A DNA stretch of 58,665 bases from SIG701 sp045577175 (GTDB lineage Bacteria; Bacillota; Clostridia; Oscillospirales; CAG-272). Location: positions 1-58,665 of the forward strand of contig JAZNHT010000059.1 in the NCBI GenBank assembly GCA_045577175.1. The letters run 5' to 3'. The translations under genes and the position numbers were made by a program. This document shows, piece by piece, positions 52,006 to 58,665 of this stretch. The notes below the pieces were generated by a model. The model made no database searches. It saw only the letters and a list, made by a program, of their open reading frames with translations, and was not told the origin of the DNA. Position 1 is the stretch's first letter; the number at the start of each line of letters is the position of its first letter.

Positions 52006-53529
52006 TTAGCCGTAGAGATCCTCAATCAGTGCGAGGGTATCGTAGTAGTCGTCGATCTTCTTCTGTGCGGGAGCACCGAACTCGGCATAGTAAGACGAGA
52101 AGTTGGCGTTCTCCTTGTTGACTGCCTCATGTGCGAGACCGAAGCACAGCTTCAGCATAGCACCGTCCAGTCCCCAGTAGTTCAGAGCAGGCTCATAGCA
52201 GATCGTCTCAAACAGGATGTCGAGCATCTTAACGGACTCGGGATCCTGTGCAAGCTGACCGTCAAGAACGGTATTATAGTAGGTGGGGATGACTTCTTTT
52301 TCGCTCTCAAACGCGAGAAGCTCAAGCACAGCACCTACCAGCTTGGGGTTGGAGATTGCGGAGGGAACACACATCAGTCCGCCCCAGTCCAGCGTCTTGT
52401 AGTTTTCCTGTGCTTCGTCGTATTTCGGATAGGGAAGCAGACCGAAGTCAACCTCGCAGTCGCGCAGCTGCTCAGCCGCGGAGATCGGTGCGAAGTAGAA
52501 CAGGAGACGGCCGGAGTCCAGCGTGATCTGATCCTTCAGGATCGATGCATCGGGATAGAAAACGTCGGCTGCCGCCATATCGGCGAATCTTTCGAAAATA
52601 TCAACCGTTTTTTCGGTGTTGAGTGCGACAACAAGTCTGTCATCCGCGCCCTTTGCGGCGATCGCCTGATCGAATGCGGTGAGGAAGCTCGTGTAGTCGG
52701 AGTCGTCGTGTACGGCAACGCCGAAGGAGTCGTTTTCATAATCGTATACGCCGTCGGTGTTCAGATCCTGCGTAGCGGCACGTGCCATCTGCTCAAAGAC
52801 GTCGAACGTCCACTTCTGATCCAGAACGAGCTGATACGGATCGTCCATGCCGTCCATGTCCTCGACCATCTCCTTGTTGAAGTAGATGACATACGGGCAG
52901 GGAATCATGAAATCGTTTACACCGAAGAAGCAGTGGCTGCCCAAACGGAGACCTTCCATCTGCTCCGCGTTCCACCACGGTGCGGTCAGATCGATGTACG
53001 GAAGCATATCGATCTCGTACAGGTAGCCGCTGGCGGAGAAATTGGCAACACCGGTAATGCAGTGCAGAAGTGCCATGTCGATCGCAGTTTCACCGACGTT
53101 TGCGTCCTGGCTGATTGCGCTGTTCATCGCGGCATAGGAGGGATACAGATAATGCTTCATCGTGACGTTGAGTGCGTCCTCGATGGTGCGGCGGCGGTTG
53201 TAAATAGCTGCCTCCATCGGGTCGGAAGACTCTTCATCCGCGAAGAAGTAGTGCGGATATCCCTGCCAGTCAAAGGCAACGGCGTAAAATTCTTCATTTT
53301 CGAAATCGAGCTCATCGACAGGGACATCATGCGTCGTTTTCTCGGTCGATTCGGGTGCGGTTGTGTTGTCCGAGGAATCGCCGGGCGTGGTGTCACCGGG
53401 CTGATTGGAGGGGGGCGTGTCGGAGGTGCCGTCGCCGGTGCTTACCGGGGGTTGCTCCGTGTTGTTGCAGGCAGCGAGCACGGAAACGAGCATCAGCATT
53501 GCCAGCAGAAGAGAGAGGATTCTTTTCAT
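52006..53529 (-). CDS. extracellular solute-binding lipoprotein, paralogue B
   Basis: Protein of 507 aa: signal peptide with lipobox SVLAAC, acidic Thr/Pro/Ser linker (~25-60), then the binding domain. It matches paralogue A along its whole length (for example FNKEMVEDM, NDFMIPCPYVI, TEKTVDIFERFADMA, DWGGLMCVPS). It has its own promoter and terminator, so the duplicates are expressed separately and may serve different ligands. AAAGGAGAATACC precedes the ATG. Confidence 0.77.
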   Translation of the reverse strand: MKRILSLLLAMLMLVSVLAACNNTEQPPVSTGDGTSDTPPSNQPGDTTPGDSSDNTTAPESTEKTTHDVPVDELDFENEEFYAVAFDWQGYPHYFFADEESSDPMEAAIYNRRRTIEDALNVTMKHYLYPSYAAMNSAISQDANVGETAIDMALLHCITGVANFSASGYLYEIDMLPYIDLTAPWWNAEQMEGLRLGSHCFFGVNDFMIPCPYVIYFNKEMVEDMDGMDDPYQLVLDQKWTFDVFEQMARAATQDLNTDGVYDYENDSFGVAVHDDSDYTSFLTAFDQAIAAKGADDRLVVALNTEKTVDIFERFADMAAADVFYPDASILKDQITLDSGRLLFYFAPISAAEQLRDCEVDFGLLPYPKYDEAQENYKTLDWGGLMCVPSAISNPKLVGAVLELLAFESEKEVIPTYYNTVLDGQLAQDPESVKMLDILFETICYEPALNYWGLDGAMLKLCFGLAHEAVNKENANFSSYYAEFGAPAQKKIDDYYDTLALIEDLYG

Positions 53530-53575
53530 GGTATTCTCCTTTGTGTGATTTTTTACATAAAATTTTCACGGCTAT

Positions 53576-53604
53576 AGTATACTGGATTTTCTAACGCTTG
53601 TCAA
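53576..53604 (-). promoter_or_regulatory. promoter of solute-binding lipoprotein B
   Basis: On the minus strand: TTGACA (53604-53599), a 17-base spacer and TATACT (53581-53576). Confidence 0.75.
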
Positions 53605-53788
53605 TCCCTTTTCTGTAAAAAAATGATCGAAAAACGAAAAAATGTGCAAATCAATCAAAAAAGCGGAGATGATTTCACTTTTGACAGCGGTGTGAAGGAA
53701 TGAGGTTTTTCTCGCGGAAAAACACTGCATGTTGCTTTTTTCCATTTCTTCGTGTGGAAAAAACACGGGATAAATTTGCGCCGTATAC

Positions 53789-53817
53789 TTGATTTACAGG
53801 CAATTCTGTGCTACAAT
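53789..53817 (+). promoter_or_regulatory. promoter of the metF/metH operon
   Basis: TTGATT (53789-53794), a 17-base spacer and TACAAT (53812-53817), 28 bases before the metF start. Confidence 0.55.
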
Positions 53818-53845
53818 ACCATCAGTTGGTACGGAGGTGTTTTCC

Positions 53846-54727
53846 ATGAAGATCAAAGAGATTCTGAGAGCAGGTGTGCCTGCGATGTCGTTTGAGGTGT
53901 TTCCTCCCAAAACGGAGAGCGCGTTTGACAGCGTGCAGAGCGCCGTGCGCGAGATTGCCGCACTGCGCCCGTCTTTTATGAGTGTTACGTACGGTGCCGG
54001 CGGGGGCACGAGCAAATACACGCTCGACATCGCCAAGGACATCAAAAAAGCGTTCGGTGTGCCGATGCTCGCGCATCTGACGTGCGTTTCCTCCACAAAG
54101 GAGAGCGTGCGCGATCGGATTGAGGCGATGAAAGCGGCAGGAATTGAAAACGTGATGGCACTGCGCGGCGATCTGACGCCCGAGATGGAGGGGACGGATC
54201 GCAGCCGCTGGGCGTACCGCTATGCGGTCGATCTGATCCGCGATCTGAAGGAAAGCTCGGCGGATTTCTGCATCGGCGGCGCGTGTTATCCCGAGGTGCA
54301 TCCCGAAAGCGCCGATCAGAAGGAGGATATAAAACATCTGAAGGAAAAAGTGGATGCAGGCGTCGATTTTCTCACGACGCAGATGTTTTTCGATAATAAT
54401 CTCCTGTACAGCTTCCTTTACAAAATCCGTGAGGCAGGTATCACCGTGCCGGTCGTCGCCGGCATCATGCCGATCACTCGCGCCACGCAGGTCGCACGGG
54501 CAGTAAAGCTCTCCGGCTCGTTTATGCCGCATCGGTTTGTCAGCCTGGTCGATCGCTTCGGCAGTGATCCCGATGCCATGAAGCAGGCGGGTATCGCCTA
54601 CGCGACGGATCAGATTATCGATCTGTACGCCAACGGCATCACGAACGTGCACGTGTATTCCATGAATCAGCCGGACGTTGCCGAGAAAATTCAGGCGAAC
54701 GTGTCCGCGATCCTCGCGAAAGCATGA
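53846..54727 (+). CDS. metF: methylenetetrahydrofolate reductase
   Basis: Protein of 293 aa, a TIM barrel that reduces methylene-THF to methyl-THF for methionine synthesis (flavin dependent). Family blocks: MSFEVFPPKTESA, FMSVTYGAGGGTS, LAHLTCVSSTKESV, VMALRGDLTPE, DFLTTQMFFDNN and AGIMPITRATQ. The ATG at 53846 follows CGGAGGTG. The last four bases (ATGA) overlap the next gene. Confidence 0.92.
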   Translation: MKIKEILRAGVPAMSFEVFPPKTESAFDSVQSAVREIAALRPSFMSVTYGAGGGTSKYTLDIAKDIKKAFGVPMLAHLTCVSSTKESVRDRIEAMKAAGIENVMALRGDLTPEMEGTDRSRWAYRYAVDLIRDLKESSADFCIGGACYPEVHPESADQKEDIKHLKEKVDAGVDFLTTQMFFDNNLLYSFLYKIREAGITVPVVAGIMPITRATQVARAVKLSGSFMPHRFVSLVDRFGSDPDAMKQAGIAYATDQIIDLYANGITNVHVYSMNQPDVAEKIQANVSAILAKA

Positions 54728-55320
54728 GTACGGTTTTTGTCAAAACATTCTCGCCGCCGCCGATTTCGGAAGCGGATGTGCTTCGCTATGCACGCTGCCC
54801 GAAAGCGGATGCAGGAACGCTCGGCGTGCTCAGACAGTGTGCCGATCTCGTGCGCGATTTGTTTACATACAACGTCTGCTATACGGAATCCCTTGTGCGG
54901 ACAGAGAACGGCGCGTGCCGCTTTTCCTTCGGAGAGATGCGCTCGGCGGATCTTGCACGCCATCTGGACGGATGTACAAAAGTGATTCTGTTTGCGGCGA
55001 CGGTCGGTGTCGCGGCAGAGCGAGAGATGCAGAAAGCGGCGGTACGCTCCCCCGTCCGAGCGCTTTTTATGGACGCCATCGGCACGGAGCGGATTGAGGC
55101 TCTGTGCGATACGTTTGAATCCGAGGTGTGTCGGTATGCTTCGGCACAGGGCAGGGAAATCCGTGCGCGTTTCAGCCCTGGCTACGGCGATTTGCCGCTG
55201 GAGACACAAAGGACGATCTTCACCGTGCTCGACTGTCCCAGACGGATCGGACTGTCGCTGACGGACGGATGTATGATGTCGCCGTCGAAATCGGTCACGG
55301 CGTTTATCGGTATGAAATGA
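54724..55320 (+). CDS. stand-alone methionine synthase activation-domain protein
   Basis: Protein of 198 aa matching the B12-dependent methionine synthase reactivation domain: TKVILFAATVGVAAEREM, RARFSPGYGDLPLETQ and IGLSLTDGCMMSPSKSVT. In E. coli this is the C-terminal part of MetH and binds SAM for reductive methylation of cobalamin. Here it is a separate gene lying between metF (4-base overlap) and a MetH that lacks it. Confidence 0.88.
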   Translation: MSTVFVKTFSPPPISEADVLRYARCPKADAGTLGVLRQCADLVRDLFTYNVCYTESLVRTENGACRFSFGEMRSADLARHLDGCTKVILFAATVGVAAEREMQKAAVRSPVRALFMDAIGTERIEALCDTFESEVCRYASAQGREIRARFSPGYGDLPLETQRTIFTVLDCPRRIGLSLTDGCMMSPSKSVTAFIGMK

Positions 55321-55333
55321 GAGGAGAACGGAT

Positions 55334-57739
55334 GTGAATATACTCGAATTTCTGAAGGACAATATCCTCGTTTTTGACGGCGGTATGGGTACGCTTCTGC
55401 AAAAGGAGGGGCTCGCCGCAGGTGAGCTGCCCGAAACATGGAATCTGACGCATCCCGACGTGATCCGCCGTGTGCATATGCAGTATTATGCGGCGGGAAG
55501 CCGTGTGGTGACAACGAATACGTTCGGTGCGAACTGCCTAAAATTTTCCGCGGATGCGCTGGAGGAGATCGTGGAAGCGGCGATGTCGCACGCAAAATGG
55601 GCGCGTGCGCAGGTCTACGGCGAAGGGGAGGCGTTTGTCGCGTTCGATATGGGACCGACGGGACGGCTTCTGAAGCCGTACGGCGATTTCGATTTTGAGG
55701 AGGCGGTCGCAGTCTTCCGTGAAAACGCGATCCTTGCCGAGAAATACGGCGCGGACGTGATTCTTATCGAGACGATGAACGACAGCTATGAAACCAAGGC
55801 GGCAGTCCTTGCCGTGAAAGAGAATACGAATCTTCCCGTGTTTGTCACGAACGTGTACGACGCACAGGGGAAGCTGATGACGGGCGCGTCGCCGTCGGCG
55901 ATGGTCGCCATGCTTGAAGGACTCGGTGTTGACGCGATCGGTGCGAACTGCTCGCTCGGCCCTGCTCAGCTTCGAGAGGTGGCGGAGGAGCTTATCCTTT
56001 GTGCCTCCGTGCCCGTGATGATGCAGCCGAATGCGGGGCTTCCGCGCAGTGAGGGCGGTGCGACCATCTACGACGTAACGCCCGATGAGTACGCCGAGGA
56101 GGTCGCCGATCAGGTGAGACGGGGCGTGCGCATTGTCGGCGGATGCTGCGGTACCACGCCCGTGTATATTGCCAAACTTGCGGAAAAGCTCCGCGGTATC
56201 ACACCTGTGCCGCTGACGGAGAAAAATATCACCTGTGTTTCGTCCTATACGCACAGCGTTGAGTTCGGCGCATCCCCGATCCTTATCGGCGAGAGAATCA
56301 ATCCGACAGGCAAAAAGCGACTGAAGCAGGCGCTGAAGGACGGCGATATTCCGTATATCCTTGAGCAGGGCATCTCCCAGGAGGAGTGCGGCGTGCAGAT
56401 TCTCGACGTCAACGTAGGACTGCCCGAAATTGATGAGGGAGATATGCTTTGCCGGTGCGTGACCGAATTGCAGGCGATTCTTGACCTGCCTTTGCAGATC
56501 GACACCGCAGATGCCGCCGCGATGGAGCGCGCTCTGCGCCTCTACAACGGCAAGGCGATGGTCAATTCCGTAAACGGCAAGGCGGAGAGTATGCACGCAG
56601 TCTTTCCGCTTGTCAAAAAGTACGGCGGTCTTGTCGTCGCGCTGACACTGGACGAAAACGGCATCCCCGCAAGCGTCGAGGGCAGATTTGAAATCGCAAA
56701 GCGCATCGTCAGGACGGCGGCACAGTACGGTATCTCCAAAAAGAATCTGATTTTCGATACACTCGCCATGACGGTCAGCGCCGATCCGAACGCGGCACTT
56801 GTGACGCTCGGTGCGCTCAGACGGATCCGTGAGGAGCTCGGCTGTCATACCTCCCTCGGGGTTTCCAATGTTTCATTCGGACTCCCGTCGCGTGATACCG
56901 TCAATGCGTCCTTCTTCACCGCCGCTTTGGAAAACGGGCTGTCCGCGGCGATCATGAATCCGAACTCAACAGAAATGATGAAGGCGTACCACGCATACAA
57001 GGTTCTGCACGGACTGGACGAAAACTGCGCGGAGTACATCGCGTTTGCGTCTGCGCTTCCCACGGAGAGTACGCCTGCCGCCCCTGCCGTACAGACGGCG
57101 GACATCCCGACAGATGACGCGCATCCGCTCAGAAAAGCGGTCGTCAAGGGACTGACGCAGCAGGCGCAGGCGGTCACGGAAAAACTTTTGGAGACGACCG
57201 AGCCGCTTACGATCGTCAATGAGGAGATCATCCCCGCGCTGGACAGCGTAGGCAAGGGATTTGAGGCGAAAACGGTGTACCTGCCGCAGCTGCTCATGAG
57301 TGCCGAGGCGGCAAAGGCCGCGTTTGAATGTATCAAATCGCATATGCAGGGCGGCAGTGCGGACGAAAGCCGCACGGTCATTCTCGCAACGGTGCAGGGA
57401 GATATTCACGACATCGGCAAAAACATCGTTAAGCTGCTCATGGAGAATTACGGATTCCGCGTGATCGATCTCGGACGGGATGTCGCGCCGGAGACGGTTG
57501 TGGATGCCGTGCTTCTGCACCGTGCACCGCTGGTCGCACTGTCCGCACTCATGACGACGACGGTGCCTGCCATGGAGGAGACGGTCCGACAGCTGAAGGA
57601 GAAAGCACCGTTCTGCAAAACAATCGTCGGCGGTGCCGTTCTCACGAAGGAATACGCCGAGCGAATCGGTGCGGACGCGTACGGAGCCGATGCGATGGAA
57701 GCCGTGCGACTTGCGCAGAGCGTGTTTGACACGATGTAA
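55334..57739 (+). CDS. metH: cobalamin-dependent methionine synthase without activation domain
   Basis: Protein of 801 aa against ~1,200 for the full enzyme. Modules in order: homocysteine methyltransferase (1-~290; zinc Cys in NCSLGP and GGCCGTT, Cys271/272), pterin-binding domain (~310-580; IGERINPTGKKRLK, LGVSNVSFGLPSRDTVN), B12 helical cap (~610-675) and B12-binding domain with GDIHDIGKNIV (Asp690, His692, Gly695, the DxHxxG cobalt ligand motif). The activation domain is supplied by the preceding gene. The start is GTG at 55334 with AGAGGAGAA upstream. Confidence 0.92.
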   Translation: MNILEFLKDNILVFDGGMGTLLQKEGLAAGELPETWNLTHPDVIRRVHMQYYAAGSRVVTTNTFGANCLKFSADALEEIVEAAMSHAKWARAQVYGEGEAFVAFDMGPTGRLLKPYGDFDFEEAVAVFRENAILAEKYGADVILIETMNDSYETKAAVLAVKENTNLPVFVTNVYDAQGKLMTGASPSAMVAMLEGLGVDAIGANCSLGPAQLREVAEELILCASVPVMMQPNAGLPRSEGGATIYDVTPDEYAEEVADQVRRGVRIVGGCCGTTPVYIAKLAEKLRGITPVPLTEKNITCVSSYTHSVEFGASPILIGERINPTGKKRLKQALKDGDIPYILEQGISQEECGVQILDVNVGLPEIDEGDMLCRCVTELQAILDLPLQIDTADAAAMERALRLYNGKAMVNSVNGKAESMHAVFPLVKKYGGLVVALTLDENGIPASVEGRFEIAKRIVRTAAQYGISKKNLIFDTLAMTVSADPNAALVTLGALRRIREELGCHTSLGVSNVSFGLPSRDTVNASFFTAALENGLSAAIMNPNSTEMMKAYHAYKVLHGLDENCAEYIAFASALPTESTPAAPAVQTADIPTDDAHPLRKAVVKGLTQQAQAVTEKLLETTEPLTIVNEEIIPALDSVGKGFEAKTVYLPQLLMSAEAAKAAFECIKSHMQGGSADESRTVILATVQGDIHDIGKNIVKLLMENYGFRVIDLGRDVAPETVVDAVLLHRAPLVALSALMTTTVPAMEETVRQLKEKAPFCKTIVGGAVLTKEYAERIGADAYGADAMEAVRLAQSVFDTM

Positions 57740-57783
57740 TCAAAAATCTTGCGGGAAAACCGCGTAAAATAAGGAGAAATATC

Positions 57784-58434
57784 ATGCACATTTTATTTCA
57801 GGGAGATTCCATCACAGACGCAGATCGTATGCGTCCGAATATGAACAACACGGAGCTCGGTGTGGGCTATCCGCATCTTGTCAAAGGAATGCTTGCAAGC
57901 CGCGATCCGCAGAAGCACACGTTTGTCAACCGCGGCATCAGCGGCAACCGCATCGTCGATCTGTACGCGCGCATCAAAGCGGATACGATCAACCTTGCGC
58001 CCGATTTTATGAGCATTCTGGTCGGCGTCAACGATGTCTGGCACGAGATCAACTGGCAGAACGGCGTGGATGCGGAGAAGTTTGAGAAAATCTACACCAT
58101 GTACGTTGAGGAGATCAAGGCGGCACTGCCGAATCTGAAATTGATGATCATGGAGCCGTTCGTTCTGCCTGCATCGAGCACGACGGGCGTGCTTGAGGAC
58201 GGCACGGACAAATACGCGCTGTTCCGTGCGGAGACGGAGAAGCGTGCCGCTGCCGCACGCCGCGTTGCGGAGAAAGTCGGCGCGTATTTCCTCCCCTTGC
58301 AGGATATGTTTGACGATGCCGTAAAGGAAGCACCGGCGGACTACTGGCTGTGGGACGGCGTGCATCCGACTGAGGCAGGTCACCAGCGTATCGCCGAGAG
58401 ATGGATCCGTGCGTTTGACGAGATTACTAAGTGA
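57784..58434 (+). CDS. SGNH/GDSL-family hydrolase
   Basis: Protein of 216 aa. FQGDSITD carries the nucleophile Ser (block I), NRGISGNRI block II, ILVGVNDVW block III and WDGVHPTEAGHQ the catalytic Asp/His (block V). No signal peptide, so it is cytosolic. Such enzymes deacylate sugars, lysophospholipids or small esters; acetylxylan-esterase-like activity is common in this type. AAGGAGAAAT precedes the ATG; it lies 44 bases after metH. Confidence 0.82.
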   Translation: MHILFQGDSITDADRMRPNMNNTELGVGYPHLVKGMLASRDPQKHTFVNRGISGNRIVDLYARIKADTINLAPDFMSILVGVNDVWHEINWQNGVDAEKFEKIYTMYVEEIKAALPNLKLMIMEPFVLPASSTTGVLEDGTDKYALFRAETEKRAAAARRVAEKVGAYFLPLQDMFDDAVKEAPADYWLWDGVHPTEAGHQRIAERWIRAFDEITK

Positions 58435-58482
58435 GAAAAAGTCCTCCCTATTAGAGCAGTTCTCTAAAGGACAGTTTTGAGG

Positions 58483-58520
58483 AATACGGTATATCTCGAA
58501 AGAGGTATGCCGTATTTTGG
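58483..58520 (+). terminator. long hairpin after the GDSL gene
   Basis: A 15-position stem (58483-58497 with 58502-58516), with two wobble or mismatched positions, closed by a GAAA tetraloop and followed by TTGG. The weak T tract leaves terminator function uncertain. Confidence 0.45.
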
Positions 58521-58554
58521 CTTGCAGGAAAAATGACAAGGCATAGATGAACGT

Positions 58555-58597
58555 GGCTCCCTCCGGGAGGGAGCCGGTGCCGTAGGCGACTGAGGGA
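58555..58597 (+). repeat. double-hairpin dispersed repeat, copy 4
   Basis: Hairpin GGCTCCCTCC with GGGAGGGAGCC (58555-58575), then a GCC/GGC mini-hairpin and ACTGAGGGAGAATG. It has the same architecture as copies 1 and 2. Confidence 0.55.
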
Positions 58598-58633
58598 GAA
58601 TGCGTTAGAATAAAGTTAGCACAAGCCTAAAAT

Positions 58634-58665
58634 CACGCGGGCTCCTTCCGTCACGCTATCGCGTG
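58634..58665 (-). repeat. double-hairpin dispersed repeat, copy 5 (inverted, cut by window edge)
   Basis: Read on the minus strand from the edge: CACGCGATAGCGTG hairpin, then ACGGAAGGAGCC. It is the second hairpin and tail of the same repeat; the first hairpin would lie beyond 58665. Confidence 0.45.

Larger units (their letters stand above)
53530..53845. other. 316-base gap between divergent genes
   Basis: It holds two outward promoters, one for the minus-strand lipoprotein (TTGACA-17-TATACT) and one for metF. The middle (~53610-53780) is A+T-rich and I see no gene, riboswitch or strong hairpin in it; a SAM riboswitch before metF was looked for and not seen. Confidence 0.6.

Noticed and set aside
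53605..53788. SAM riboswitch before metF
   Set aside because: The leader after the metF promoter is under 35 bases and no fitting multi-stem structure is visible.
1..58665. tRNA or rRNA genes
   Set aside because: I scanned the gaps for cloverleaf ends (GGTTCGA..CC) and rRNA-like stretches and saw none, but without a search tool this is not a proof of absence.

Overview
The window looks like a chromosomal contig from an endospore-forming, anaerobic gut-type Clostridium relative (Bacillota, Clostridia; an Oscillospirales/Christensenellales-like lineage is my inference). Pointers are a spo0A gene, strong AGGAGG-type ribosome sites, near-consensus sigma-A promoters with 17-base spacers, an anaerobic sulfatase-maturating radical SAM enzyme, a DUF1836 regulator, a BspA-like leucine-rich surface protein and double-hairpin repeats of a kind I recall from Clostridia. 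Base composition is moderately G+C-rich. I saw no rRNA, tRNA or CRISPR array. The left edge lies inside an IS3-like element and the right edge inside a dispersed repeat, as is common for metagenome contig ends.

Left third (1-20 kb): an IS end and repeats, then a GH36 alpha-galactosidase; a large secreted LRR/Cys-repeat protein; an AraC regulator coupled to a CotH-kinase lipoprotein; and a five-gene operon (8.3-12.9 kb) of PIG-L deacetylase, NagB-like isomerase, PfkB kinase, class II aldolase and Gfo/Idh oxidoreductase. The first four have the enzyme logic of the N-acetylgalactosamine (Aga) pathway but use different families. A consensus promoter then drives an amidohydrolase and an AAC(3)-fold acetyltransferase, followed by a second AraC gene and a ManNAc/GlcNAc-6-P module (ROK kinase, nanE, nagA).

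Middle (18.5-34 kb, minus strand): an operon of PsiE, amidohydrolase, anSME, sulfatase and a PutP symporter interrupted by an in-frame UGA; an A+T-richer GT-D-like gene; a GMP synthase that has lost the catalytic half of its glutaminase domain; and a LacI-led operon holding three tandem ceramidase-like genes, a second NagB-like gene and an internally duplicated protein of unknown function. This operon is the best candidate for an undescribed system. A divergent MFS transporter gene lies next to lacI.

Right third (35-58.7 kb): a murE/ATP-grasp/asnB group that may build and amidate a peptidoglycan cross-bridge; a DUF1836 regulator group; a ComEC-like metallohydrolase; spo0A; a pepF/heterodimeric ABC exporter operon; two orphan solute-binding lipoproteins; a metF/activation-domain/metH operon with a split methionine synthase; and a GDSL hydrolase. 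Overall the window is rich in cytosolic enzymes for modified or amino sugars and host-type glycans (sulfated, N-acylated), with three dedicated regulators.
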